Shown: positions 7,821-16,176 of the stretch, piece after piece
Numbering within the stretch: position 1 is the stretch's first letter
How the letters are laid out: each line of letters begins with the position of its first letter
Source of the DNA: an uncultured Oscillospiraceae bacterium
Lineage (GTDB): Bacteria; Bacillota; Clostridia; Oscillospirales; Oscillospiraceae
NCBI GenBank assembly: GCA_934660965.1
Contig: CAKUIM010000011.1
Coordinates: forward strand, 1 to 64,000
DNA: 64,000 nt
Reading direction: 5' to 3'
Program-made: the position numbers and the translations under genes
The notes under the pieces: model-generated
Told to the model about the DNA's origin: nothing
Seen by the model: only the letters and a program-made list of their open reading frames with translations
Databases searched by the model: none

Positions 7821-9113
7821 ATGACAGAGCGTGAAATCAACGAAAAGGTCCGCGCCGCCTATACCCATGCCGCGCCGGACATTCAGGGCGCCGCCCTGCC
7901 GGAGTGCGGGGGCGGCAGAATCCTTGATATTGCCGCAGCGCCGCCCCGAAAGGCAAAGCGCTGGGTGCGGCAGCTGGCCGCCGCGGCGGCCTGCCTGTGC
8001 CTGTGCGCCGGGGCCCTGTTCGGGGTGGGCGGCTATCGGGCGGACCGCGCCGTGGACGCCATTGTCTCGCTGGACGTCAACCCCAGTGTGGAGATCCGTG
8101 TCAACCGGAAGGAGCGGGTGCTCTCCGTGACACCCCTCAATCAGGACGGCGAGGTCATTGTCGGGGACATGGATTTTTCAGGCAGCAGCCTGGATGTAGC
8201 GGTGAATGCCCTGATCGGCTCTATGCTGCAAAACGGATATCTGTCCGAGCTTGCAAACTCCGTTCTCATCAGTGTAGACAATCGGGACGAGGCCCGGGGT
8301 GCGGCCCTGCAGGAGCGCCTGACAGAGCAGGTTGGCCAGCAGCTGGAGAGCGGCGCGTTCAGCGGTGCTGTGCTCAGCCAGACGGTGAATGGGAGCGGCG
8401 AGCTTGCGGCCCTCGCACAGCAAAACGGCATCACAAAGGGCAAGGCACAGTTGATTCAGGCGGTGCTGGCGGAGTACCCGCTGCACACCTTCGAAGAGCT
8501 TGCCGGATTGTCCATCAACGAGCTGAATCTGCTCCTGCACGCCCAGCCGGAGGTCTCTGCGCAGGTGGAGGCGGTGGGGACGGCCAGCGACAAGGCCTAC
8601 ATCGGCCGCGACCGGGCCCGGGAGATTGCCCTTGCCGCGGCGGGGGTGCGGGCGGAGGACCTTGCCGAGTACGAGATCGAGCTTGACACCCATAGGGGCG
8701 CGATCATCTACGATGTGGAATTTACCACCCTGAATGGGGACGAGTATGACTGCGAGATCGACGCCGCCACCGGCAGCATTGTGAAGTTTGAGGAAGAGCT
8801 GCGCGCAGAGCCCGCCCAGCCCCAGCCGTCCCCGGGCACGGGCGCTGGCACTGGAACGGGAACTGGCAGCGGCACCGCCGCCGGGGCGGGCGGAAACGGG
8901 ACGCTCATCGGCAAGGATAAGGCCCGGGAGATTGCCCTGATCCACGCGGGGGTGAGCGCTGGTGCGGTCACGGAGTATGAGATTGAACTCGACATGGACG
9001 ACGGCGTCACCGTCTATGAGATCGACTTCAAGGCCGGCGGCTGGGAATACGAGTATGAGATCAACGCCGCCACCGGCGCAATCCTGGACGCAGACCGGGA
9101 AAAAGACGACTGA
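7821..9113 (+). CDS. RsgI-like anti-sigma factor with two PepSY domains
   Basis: This is a 430-residue single-pass membrane protein. Residues 1-49 are cytosolic and would bind the sigma factor, 50-72 form the membrane helix, and 82-94 (VSLDVNPSVEIRV) is the extracytoplasmic RsgI motif; autoproteolysis between Asn and Pro at this kind of site is described for clostridial RsgI, here N87-P88. Two PepSY-type repeats follow at about 258-325 and 361-425, joined by a Pro/Gly/Thr-rich linker (328-360). The PepSY repeats are the likely sensor part. The ATG follows AGGAGGAAAC, and a bidirectional terminator ends the unit. Confidence 0.85.
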   Translation: MTEREINEKVRAAYTHAAPDIQGAALPECGGGRILDIAAAPPRKAKRWVRQLAAAAACLCLCAGALFGVGGYRADRAVDAIVSLDVNPSVEIRVNRKERVLSVTPLNQDGEVIVGDMDFSGSSLDVAVNALIGSMLQNGYLSELANSVLISVDNRDEARGAALQERLTEQVGQQLESGAFSGAVLSQTVNGSGELAALAQQNGITKGKAQLIQAVLAEYPLHTFEELAGLSINELNLLLHAQPEVSAQVEAVGTASDKAYIGRDRAREIALAAAGVRAEDLAEYEIELDTHRGAIIYDVEFTTLNGDEYDCEIDAATGSIVKFEEELRAEPAQPQPSPGTGAGTGTGTGSGTAAGAGGNGTLIGKDKAREIALIHAGVSAGAVTEYEIELDMDDGVTVYEIDFKAGGWEYEYEINAATGAILDADREKDD

Positions 9114-9122
9114 ATATGCCAA

Positions 9123-9159
9123 GAAAGCCCCCTGCGCCGGATAGGCGCAGGGGGCTTTC
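9123..9159. terminator. Bidirectional terminator between the anti-sigma gene and cysK
   Basis: A perfect 16-bp stem gaaagccccctgcgcc/ggcgcagggggctttc with a 5-nt loop lies between the two convergent genes. It has short T-runs and serves both. Confidence 0.85.
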
Positions 9160-9184
9160 GCTGTACCGATCAAGAGGGCAAGAG

Positions 9185-10117
9185 TCAGTCGGCGAACAGC
9201 GGGGTGGAGAGGTAGCGGTCGCCGGTGTCGGGCAGCAGGGCCACGATGGTCCTGCCCTCGTTCTCCGGGCGCTTGGCAAGCTCGATGGCGGCCCACACCG
9301 CCGCGCCGGAGGAGATGCCCACCAGCACACCCTCCCGGTGGCCGATCTCCCGGCCGGTGGCAAAGGCGTCGTCATTCTCCACGGGGATGATTTCGTCGTA
9401 AATCTTGGTATCCAGCACATCGGGGACAAAGCCCGCGCCGATGCCCTGGATCTTGTGGGCGCCGGCCACGCCGGTGGAGAGGACGGCAGAGCTCTTGGGC
9501 TCCACAGCTACCACCTTCACGTTGGGGTTCTGGCTCTTGAGGTACTGGCCCACGCCGGTGATGGTGCCGCCGGTGCCCACGCCGGCCACGAAGATGTCCA
9601 CCTTGCCATCGGTATCCGCCCAGATCTCCGGACCGGTGGTGGCGAAGTGTGCCTTGGGGTTGGCGGCGTTGACAAACTGCCCGGGGACAAAGCTGTTGGG
9701 AATCTCCTTAGAGAGCTCCTCCGCCTTGGCGATGGCGCCCTTCATGCCCTTGGCCCCCTCGGTGAGCACCAGCTCCGCGCCGTAAGCACGCATCAGCTGC
9801 CGGCGCTCCACGCTCATGGTCTCGGGCATGACGATGATGATGCGGTAGCCCCGGGCTGCCGCCACGGAGGCAAGGCCGATTCCGGTGTTGCCGGAGGTGG
9901 GTTCGATGATGACGGAGCCCTCCTTGAGAACGCCGCGGGCCTCGGCGTCGTCAATCATGGCCTTGGCGATGCGGTCCTTCACGCTGCCGGCGGGGTTGAA
10001 GTACTCCAGCTTTGCCAGAATCTTGGCCTTGAGGCCGTGGGCCTTTTCAATGTGGGTGAGCTCCAGCAGGGGGGTCTTGCCGATGAGCTGATCGGCGGAG
10101 GTATAAATGTTGGACAT
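9185..10117 (-). CDS. cysK: Cysteine synthase A (O-acetylserine sulfhydrylase)
   Basis: This 310-residue PLP enzyme makes cysteine from O-acetylserine and sulfide. K47 in NPAGSVKDR is the PLP lysine, TSGNTGIGLA binds substrate and cofactor carboxylates, and GTGGTITG holds the PLP phosphate. Length is typical. It is a monocistronic minus-strand gene. A consensus promoter with a palindrome at the predicted start site lies about 115 bp upstream, which points to repression. Confidence 0.96.
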   Translation of the reverse strand: MSNIYTSADQLIGKTPLLELTHIEKAHGLKAKILAKLEYFNPAGSVKDRIAKAMIDDAEARGVLKEGSVIIEPTSGNTGIGLASVAAARGYRIIIVMPETMSVERRQLMRAYGAELVLTEGAKGMKGAIAKAEELSKEIPNSFVPGQFVNAANPKAHFATTGPEIWADTDGKVDIFVAGVGTGGTITGVGQYLKSQNPNVKVVAVEPKSSAVLSTGVAGAHKIQGIGAGFVPDVLDTKIYDEIIPVENDDAFATGREIGHREGVLVGISSGAAVWAAIELAKRPENEGRTIVALLPDTGDRYLSTPLFAD

Positions 10118-10214
10118 GACGGCACACTCCTTAAGTATCGGATTTCACAAGAATGGATGCGTTCAGACGGGATTCGCTCTGCGGCGCAGCCGGGATGCAC
10201 CCGGGGAATTAAAT

Positions 10215-10267
10215 CTACCAATTTGGTATGTTGGTAGGATTATAGCGCGGCGCGCTTCGTTTGTCAA
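10215..10267 (-). promoter_or_regulatory. cysK promoter with candidate operator
   Basis: On the minus strand TTGACA (10262-10267) and TATAAT (10239-10244) are both perfect with a 17-bp spacer, placing the transcript start near 10232. Right at the start lies the palindrome taccaa-t-ttggta (10216-10228), followed by another ttggtag half site (10231-10237). A protein bound there would block initiation. An Rrf2-family regulator is one candidate, but this is inference. Confidence 0.75.
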
Positions 10268-10413
10268 GGGGGCAGATGGGGAGAGAGACACAAAAAAACG
10301 CTCCCCGGGCAGGGCGGAGCTATGAATATTGCCGGAGAAAACGCAATCGGGGGGTAAGCCCCGGAAAAGGCGGGGGAAAACGCAAAATTCGGCAACATTT
10401 TCGCCCAAAATGA

Positions 10414-10442
10414 TTGACATTCCGCGGGTAAAATAATATAGT
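10414..10442 (+). promoter_or_regulatory. Promoter of the potABCD operon
   Basis: TTGACA (10414-10419) and TATAGT (10437-10442) are separated by 17 bp. Transcription would start near 10449, leaving a leader of about 170 nt before potA. Confidence 0.8.
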
Positions 10443-10448
10443 GTATCT

Positions 10449-10619
10449 CGCTATCCGTGAAACCCCGGGCCGTAACAGGCTGTCCAACAGGCGGGCACTT
10501 GCCGGGTGAATAAATCGAGGGAGCTGGAATCTGAAAGAAAAACGATCGCTTCAGCGCTGTGCGGCGGCCGAGCCGCCGTGTTTTCTTGCGGCCTGGGGCG
10601 AAGAAATGGGGGAAGATAC
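10449..10619 (+). promoter_or_regulatory. Structured 5' leader of potABCD with terminator-like hairpin
   Basis: The leader begins with ctcg, which can pair with cgag at about 10516-10519, enclosing GC-rich helices and the twice-repeated aacaggc. It ends with a perfect 7-bp stem cggcggc/gccgccg (10562-10578) followed by tgttttctt, which resembles an intrinsic terminator about 35 nt before potA. The bases ccccgggccg (about 10463-10472) can pair with cggcctgggg just after that hairpin, a possible alternative fold. I could not match it to a known riboswitch class. The potA frame is also open through its second half. Confidence 0.45.
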
Positions 10620-11789
10620 ATGTCCAAAGAACTCATCCGCCTGCGGGACTGTGTCATGGCCTACGAGGACGGCATTGTTCTCGACCACATCAATCTTTAT
10701 ATCAACGATCAGGAATTCCTCACGCTGCTGGGTCCCAGCGGGTGCGGCAAGACAACCACGCTTCGTATCATCGGCGGGTTTTTGTCACCCACCTCTGGCG
10801 ACGTCCTATTTGACGGCGTGAGGATTAATGATGTTCCGCCCCATCTGCGGGCGGTGAACACCGTATTCCAGAAATACGCCCTGTTTCCCCACCTGAACGT
10901 CTTTGAGAACGTGGCCTTCGGCCTGCGTATCCCCAAGGCCGACGAAAAGGGCAAAAAGGTGAAGCTGCCCGAGAAGGAGATCAGCCGTCGGGTGATGGAG
11001 ATGCTGGAGGTGGTCAACCTCAAGGGCTTTGAAAAGCGCGCGGTCAGCCAGCTCTCCGGCGGCCAGCAGCAGCGGGTGGCCATCGCCCGGGCCCTGGTGA
11101 ACCGGCCCAAGGTGCTCCTTCTGGACGAGCCCCTGGGCGCCCTTGACATGCGCCTGCGCAAGGATATGCAGATCGAGCTCAAGCGCATCCAGCAGGAGAC
11201 GGGCATCACCTTCATCTACGTCACCCACGACCAGGAGGAGGCCCTGGCCATGAGCGACACGGTGGTGGTCATGGACGGCGGGCGCATCCAGCAGATCGGC
11301 ACCCCCGAGGATATTTATAACGAGCCCAAGAATGCCTTTGTGGCCGACTTCATCGGCGAGTCCAACATCATCGACGGCATCATGCGCGCCGATGGCGTGG
11401 TGGAGATCTTCAACCGCCGCTTTGCCTGCCTGGACGGCGGCTTTGAAAAGGACGAGCCGGTGGACGTGGTCATCCGCCCGGAGGACGTGGACATCGTCCC
11501 CGCCGACCAGGGCCAGCTCCGGGGCACCGTCACCAACGTGACCTTCAAGGGCATGCAGTACGACATCATCGTGGACTTCTACGGCTTCAAGTGGCTCATC
11601 CAGACCACCGACCTGTCCCCGGTGGGCAGCGTCATCGGCATCAAGATCGACCCCGACGGTATCCACGTCATGAAGAAGAGCCAGTATTCCGGCATGTTCG
11701 GCGACTATTCCTCCTACTCCGAGGAGTATGAGGAGATCGGCGACGCCAGCATCGAGCCGGAAGAGGAGGAGAGCGAGGATGAAGAATAA
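10620..11789 (+). CDS. potA: Polyamine-type ABC transporter ATP-binding protein
   Basis: This 389-residue ATPase drives import by the PotBC permeases at the inner face of the membrane. It has Walker A GPSGCGKTT, signature LSGGQQQRVAIARAL, Walker B VLLLDEPLGALD, the H-loop in VTHDQEEALAM, and a C-terminal TOBE domain (about 240-350). The last 30 residues are strikingly acidic. ATG 10620 is chosen from its GGGGGAAG site; an upstream in-frame GTG lacks one. It overlaps potB by 11 bp. Confidence 0.93.
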   Translation: MSKELIRLRDCVMAYEDGIVLDHINLYINDQEFLTLLGPSGCGKTTTLRIIGGFLSPTSGDVLFDGVRINDVPPHLRAVNTVFQKYALFPHLNVFENVAFGLRIPKADEKGKKVKLPEKEISRRVMEMLEVVNLKGFEKRAVSQLSGGQQQRVAIARALVNRPKVLLLDEPLGALDMRLRKDMQIELKRIQQETGITFIYVTHDQEEALAMSDTVVVMDGGRIQQIGTPEDIYNEPKNAFVADFIGESNIIDGIMRADGVVEIFNRRFACLDGGFEKDEPVDVVIRPEDVDIVPADQGQLRGTVTNVTFKGMQYDIIVDFYGFKWLIQTTDLSPVGSVIGIKIDPDGIHVMKKSQYSGMFGDYSSYSEEYEEIGDASIEPEEEESEDEE

Positions 11790-12660
11790 GCTCTCCCGCC
11801 TGGCCGTCCCCTATGTGGTGTGGATGGCCCTCTTCACGGTGATCCCCATTGTGATCATGGTGGTGTACGCCTTCACCACCGCCGACGGCGCCTTCACCAC
11901 GGAGAATTTCTCCCAGCTTGGCTCTTATGCCATCGTGTTCGGCCGCTCCTTCAAGCTGGCCATCATCGCCACCGCCATCTGCCTTCTGATCGGCTATCCG
12001 CTCTCCTGCTTTATGGCCCGGGAGGGGGCGCGGTTCCAGAAAATCGCCATGGTGCTCATCATGCTGCCCATGTGGATGAATTTCCTGCTGCGCACCTATG
12101 CCTGGATGTCCATCCTGGAGAATACGGGCCTTCTCAACCGGCTGTTCAGGGCGGTGGGTATCATCGACCTCTACAACAGCATCGCCGTGCACTTTGCCGC
12201 CGACCCGGCCCTCTATCAGCCCATCGAGTATTTTTCCATGATCAATACCCAGGGCGCGGTGGTGCTGGGCATGGTGTATAACTATCTGCCCTTTATGATT
12301 CTGCCGATTTACTCGGTGATTATCAAGCTGGACCGCTCCCTGCTGGACGCCGCCCACGACCTGGGTGCGGACAGCCGGCGGACCTTTATGAAGGTGACGC
12401 TGCCGCTGTCGGTGCCGGGTATCCTCTCCGGGGTGACCATGGTGTTCGTGCCCGCGGTGTCCACCTTTGCCATCTCCCGGCTGCTGGGCGGCAACAACCT
12501 GACGCTGCTGGGCAACCTCATTGAGACAAAATTTGTTGGCACCGCCTACAACCCCCACCTGGGCAGCGCCATTGCCCTTGTGATGATGGTGGTGGTTGTG
12601 GTGTGCATGATGGTGATGAATCGCTTCGGTGAGGGCGAGGAACAGGCGGTGGGTCTATGA
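11779..12660 (+). CDS. potB: Polyamine-type ABC transporter permease B
   Basis: This 293-residue integral membrane protein has six predicted helices and the cytoplasmic EAA-type loop near LLDAAHDLGADSRRTFMKVT, which docks to PotA. The start ATG lies inside the end of potA (AGCGAGG upstream), and the stop overlaps potC by ATGA, so potABC are translationally coupled. The substrate is inferred from family resemblance to the spermidine/putrescine system. Confidence 0.92.
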   Translation: MKNKLSRLAVPYVVWMALFTVIPIVIMVVYAFTTADGAFTTENFSQLGSYAIVFGRSFKLAIIATAICLLIGYPLSCFMAREGARFQKIAMVLIMLPMWMNFLLRTYAWMSILENTGLLNRLFRAVGIIDLYNSIAVHFAADPALYQPIEYFSMINTQGAVVLGMVYNYLPFMILPIYSVIIKLDRSLLDAAHDLGADSRRTFMKVTLPLSVPGILSGVTMVFVPAVSTFAISRLLGGNNLTLLGNLIETKFVGTAYNPHLGSAIALVMMVVVVVCMMVMNRFGEGEEQAVGL

Positions 12661-13523
12661 AAAAGCAGCGCCGCGGCGGCGGCCGCGTGGCCATGGCACT
12701 GGCCTTTGTCTTCCTGTACGCGCCCATTTTCGTGCTTATTGTCTTTTCCTTCAACGACTCCAAGAGCCGCACCGTCTGGCAGGGCTTCTCCCTGCGCTGG
12801 TACGCGGAGCTCTTCCGGGACAGCCAGATCATGAACGCCCTGTATACCACCCTCCTGGTGGCCCTGCTCTCGGCGGCCATTGCCACCGTGGCGGGCACCT
12901 TCGCCGCCATCGGCTTTTATAACATGCGCCGGCGCTGGCGCGACCCGCTGATGACGGTGAACAACATCCCCATGGTCAATGCCGACATTGTCACCGGCGT
13001 GTCCCTGTGCCTCTTTTTCGTGGCGGCCTTCGGGGCGTGGAACGGCTTTGTCACCTGGATGGAGAATACCTACCGTCTGACGGCCCCCCGCCTTGCCATG
13101 GGTTTCGGGACGCTGCTCATCGCCCATATCAGCTTCAACATCCCCTACGTGATCCTCTCGGTGATGCCCAAGCTGCGGCAGATGGACAAAAACCTCATCG
13201 ACGCAGCCCAGGACCTGGGCTGCACCTGGATGGGGGCCTTCCGGAAGGTGGTGGTGCCAGAGATCAAGCCGGGCATCATCAACGGCATGCTCATCGCCTT
13301 CACCATGAGCGTGGACGACTTCGTTATCTCCTACTTTACTGCCGGCGCCAAGACCAGCACCCTTGCCATGACTATCTACGGTATGGCCAAGCGCCGCATC
13401 AGCCCCAAGATGAACGCCGTTTCTACCCTGCTGTTCGTGACGGTGCTGGTTCTGCTGGCCATCGTGAACATCCGGCAGAGCCAGCAGGAAAAGGCGGCAA
13501 AGAGAAGCGCGCAGCGCCCGTGA
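12657..13523 (+). CDS. potC: Polyamine-type ABC transporter permease C
   Basis: This 288-residue second permease has six predicted helices and the EAA loop LIDAAQDLGCTWMGAFRKVV. It starts with ATGA overlapping the potB stop. The C-terminal tail (QEKAAKRSAQRP) is basic. The last 17 bases of the gene, stop included, recur 131 bp downstream, so the exact C-terminus may have been remodelled. Confidence 0.92.
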   Translation: MKKQRRGGGRVAMALAFVFLYAPIFVLIVFSFNDSKSRTVWQGFSLRWYAELFRDSQIMNALYTTLLVALLSAAIATVAGTFAAIGFYNMRRRWRDPLMTVNNIPMVNADIVTGVSLCLFFVAAFGAWNGFVTWMENTYRLTAPRLAMGFGTLLIAHISFNIPYVILSVMPKLRQMDKNLIDAAQDLGCTWMGAFRKVVVPEIKPGIINGMLIAFTMSVDDFVISYFTAGAKTSTLAMTIYGMAKRRISPKMNAVSTLLFVTVLVLLAIVNIRQSQQEKAAKRSAQRP

Positions 13524-13654
13524 GCAGGGAGCCTGGACCGGAGCGACGGCCAAAACCCAAGAAGGGGCGGAGCCCCGGATGGATTTGGCCGGAGCATAGG
13601 GAAGGCGACCGTTGCGGAGGGCGCACAGCGTGACAGTGCGCGCAGCGCCCGTGA
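13507..13654. repeat. Repeated potC 3' end flanking a palindromic spacer
   Basis: The 17-mer gcgcgcagcgcccgtga ends potC at 13507-13523 and recurs exactly at 13638-13654. Between the copies lie the hairpin ggggc-gga-gcccc nested in ggccaaa/tttggcc, and a gggcgc/gcgccc palindrome. This looks like a small intergenic repeat element. No gene is visible between potC and potD. Confidence 0.7.
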
Positions 13655-13724
13655 ATGTTCCCCTTTTATGTTCTCCCGGCCTGCGGGCCTTGAGATAGAG
13701 AAAACTTGATTGGAGGAATGATAA

Positions 13725-14828
13725 TTGAAAAAAATCCTTGCAATGGCCCTTGTGTGTGCCTGCGTGCTGGGGCTGCTGTCCGGCTGCGCCATGGACAAGC
13801 CCAGCGACTCTGCCAACCCCGGCGGCAGCCAGCGGGAGGTCGTGGTGTGCGGCTGGGGCGAGAACATCGACGAAGAACTGTTCGAGCTTTTTGAGAAAGA
13901 GACCGGGATTAAAGTCGTCTACCAGACTGCGGAAAGCAACGAGATGATGTATTCGAAGGTGGCCATGGGCGGCTCGGGCTACGATGTGGTCGTGCCCTCC
14001 GACTACATGATCGCCCAGATGATCGAGGAAGGGATGCTTGCCGAGCTGGACTTTGACAACATTCCCAACTTCAGCCTCATCTCTGACCGCTTCAAGAACC
14101 TGCCCTACGATCCCGACAACAAATATGCCGTGCCCTACACCTGGGGCACCCTGGGCCTGATCTACAACCCCTCCATCATCGACGGGGAGATCACCAGCTG
14201 GGGCGCGCTCTTTGACCCCGAGTATGCCGGCGAGACCGCCATGATCGGCAACCCCCGGGACGCCATCGGCGCCGCGCTGATGTACCTGGGCTACTCCATC
14301 AACACCGAGGACGAGGCCCAGATCCGCGAGGCCTACCAGCTCATTGCAGACGCCAAGGCCGCCGGTGTGTACCAGGGCTTCTTCATGGACGAGATCTACG
14401 ACAAGATGGAGGTGGGCGAGACCGCCCTTTGCACCTACTATGCCGGCGACTACCTGTCCATGTACAGCAACAACGAGGAGCTGAAATACGTCATCCCCGA
14501 AGAGGGCTCCAACTGGTTTGTGGACGCCATGTGCGTGCTCAAGGACGCCAAGAACAAGACCGAGGCGGAGGCGTGGATCAACTTCATCTGCTCCACCGAG
14601 GCTTCCCTGCGCAACATGGACTTCATCTGGTACGCCTCTCCCAATGAGGAGGCCCTGACGAAGTACCCCGAGTACTACAAGGACCTGACCGGCGAGGAGC
14701 TGCCCCAGGAGATCTACGAGGTCATGGCCGCCCCCCAGGACGTGCTGGACAAGTGCGAGATGTACCTCAACCTGCCCCTGGCCACACGCACGCTCTACAA
14801 CGATCTTTGGACGCAGCTCGGCATCTAA
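13725..14828 (+). CDS. potD: Polyamine-type substrate-binding lipoprotein
   Basis: This 367-residue extracellular binding protein is anchored by lipid. The N-terminus MKKILAMALVCACVLGLLSG leads to a lipobox cysteine at residue 21. The mature part is a type II periplasmic-binding fold (EVVVCGWGENIDEEL, VVPSDYMIAQMIEEGMLAELD) typical of PotD/PotF. The start is TTG 13725 with GGAGG 8 bases upstream; the nearby ATG at 13719 is out of frame. It delivers substrate to PotBC. Confidence 0.92.
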   Translation: MKKILAMALVCACVLGLLSGCAMDKPSDSANPGGSQREVVVCGWGENIDEELFELFEKETGIKVVYQTAESNEMMYSKVAMGGSGYDVVVPSDYMIAQMIEEGMLAELDFDNIPNFSLISDRFKNLPYDPDNKYAVPYTWGTLGLIYNPSIIDGEITSWGALFDPEYAGETAMIGNPRDAIGAALMYLGYSINTEDEAQIREAYQLIADAKAAGVYQGFFMDEIYDKMEVGETALCTYYAGDYLSMYSNNEELKYVIPEEGSNWFVDAMCVLKDAKNKTEAEAWINFICSTEASLRNMDFIWYASPNEEALTKYPEYYKDLTGEELPQEIYEVMAAPQDVLDKCEMYLNLPLATRTLYNDLWTQLGI

Positions 14829-14855
14829 GCGCGCGAAGAGAAAAGAGGAACACCT

Positions 14856-15248
14856 ATGACTGATATGCAGCCCGGCCTGAAGGGCCGCTCGGAGACCGTG
14901 GTCACCGAGCACAACACCGCAAACGCCATCGGCTCCGGCCTTGTGCCGGTGTTCGGGACCCCCTTTATGCTCGCCCTGATGGAGAACGCCGCTGCCGCCG
15001 CCGTGGCGCCCTGCCTGGATGCCGACGAGGGCACCGTGGGCACCCATCTGGACGTGGCCCACTCCTCCGCCACCCCCATCGGCCTGAAGGTTTGGGCGGA
15101 GGCCACCCTCACCGCTGTGGACGGCAAGCGCCTGACCTTTGAGGTGGCCGCCTATGATGAGGCTGGCGAGATCGGCCGGGGCACTCACGAGCGCTTTGTT
15201 ATCAAGCCCGAGCGCTTCCTTGCCAAGGCCCAAGGCAAGTTGGGCTAA
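14856..15248 (+). CDS. FlK-like hot-dog thioesterase
   Basis: This 130-residue protein of the thioesterase family resembles fluoroacetyl-CoA thioesterase FlK. Thr35, Glu43, Gly62 and His69 have the same spacing as the FlK residues Thr42, Glu50, Gly69 and His76, so an acyl-CoA hydrolase activity is plausible. The physiological substrate is unknown and need not be fluorinated. It follows potD by 27 bp with an AAGAGGA site and is probably the last gene of that operon. Confidence 0.82.
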   Translation: MTDMQPGLKGRSETVVTEHNTANAIGSGLVPVFGTPFMLALMENAAAAAVAPCLDADEGTVGTHLDVAHSSATPIGLKVWAEATLTAVDGKRLTFEVAAYDEAGEIGRGTHERFVIKPERFLAKAQGKLG

Positions 15249-15270
15249 GAGTAAGAGCCCATTCAAAAGA

Positions 15271-15310
15271 AAAACGCTCCCCTTTCTGTTTGGAAAGGGG
15301 AGCGTTTTTT
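15271..15310. terminator. Bidirectional terminator between thioesterase gene and coaX
   Basis: The stem aaaacgctcccctttc/gaaaggggagcgtttt has a 6-nt loop and is followed by tttttt, with A-runs on the other side. It serves the two convergent transcripts. Confidence 0.9.
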
Positions 15311-15311
15311 G

Positions 15312-16088
15312 TTACCTGCCGCCGCGGCGCTCGTAGAGCAGCCGCAGGCCGTCCAGGATGAGCCGGTCGTCCACGATGTCGATTTCCCGGGTGTGCCGGG
15401 CCACCAGATGGGCAAGGCCGCCGGTGGCCACCACCTGCACGCCTTCCTCCCCCAGCTCCGCCCGGGCATGGCGGATGAGATACTCGGTGGCCCCCACATA
15501 GCCGCCCACCACGCCGGCCTGGATGTGGCCCACCGCGGTGAAGTTCAGGGTGTGCTCGGGCTTGGTCAGCTCCACATTGGGCAGCATGGCGGCCTTGGCG
15601 GCCAGGGCGTCCATGGTCACCTGCAGCCCGGCAGAGATGCAGCCGCCCCGATAGACGCCGCTGCGGCTGACCGCGTCCACCGTGGTGGCAGTGCCGAAAT
15701 CCAGCACGATCAGCGGCGCGCCGTACTTGGCCATGGCGGCCACGCAGGCCACCGCCCGGTCGGCACCCAGCCGCTCATTGGTGATAAGGCCGCCGTAGGA
15801 CAGGCCCGGGTCAATGTCCCGGTCTACCAGCAGGCAATCTGCCCCCAGATAGCGCTTGAGGGCGGCCTGGACGGTCTGGTTCACCTGGGGCACCACCGAG
15901 CAGATCACCGCCCCCCGCAGCGCGCCGCCATCGATGGCAAAGCGCTCAAAGTACTGGCTGATGAGAAGGCCCAGCTCGTCGGCGGTGGCGCCGCTTTTGG
16001 TGGTCAGGCGGAAGGAGCCTAAGAATTCCTCCCCCCGGTAGACGCCGTATTCCGTATTGGTGTTTCCGATGTCAATGGTCAGCAGCAT
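15312..16088 (-). CDS. coaX: Type III pantothenate kinase
   Basis: This 258-residue ASKHA-fold kinase catalyses the first step of coenzyme A synthesis. It shows the phosphate-1 motif LTIDIGNTNTEYG at the N-terminus, NERLGADRA in the substrate region, and DFGTATTVDAV as phosphate-2. Length is typical. It lies 88 bp downstream of a phosphodiesterase gene on the same strand. Confidence 0.95.
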   Translation of the reverse strand: MLLTIDIGNTNTEYGVYRGEEFLGSFRLTTKSGATADELGLLISQYFERFAIDGGALRGAVICSVVPQVNQTVQAALKRYLGADCLLVDRDIDPGLSYGGLITNERLGADRAVACVAAMAKYGAPLIVLDFGTATTVDAVSRSGVYRGGCISAGLQVTMDALAAKAAMLPNVELTKPEHTLNFTAVGHIQAGVVGGYVGATEYLIRHARAELGEEGVQVVATGGLAHLVARHTREIDIVDDRLILDGLRLLYERRGGR

Positions 16089-16176
16089 GGCGGCAGCTTC
16101 CTTTCCGATAAAAGCGATTTGGCGTATTGCGCGTCTAATCTGCCCGCCCGGTGCGGGCGGAATTTGACGGGAGCGG

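Noticed and set aside
10506..10619. Longer PotA starting at GTG 10506
   Set aside because: No ribosome binding site precedes that GTG, the extension matches no PotA homologue, and it would run through the terminator-like hairpin. ATG 10620 has a good site.
12546..15266. A 906-codon open frame on the minus strand
   Set aside because: It is antisense to potB-potC-potD and the thioesterase gene, with His/Gly/Ala-rich nonsense composition. It is a by-product of high third-position GC in the real genes.
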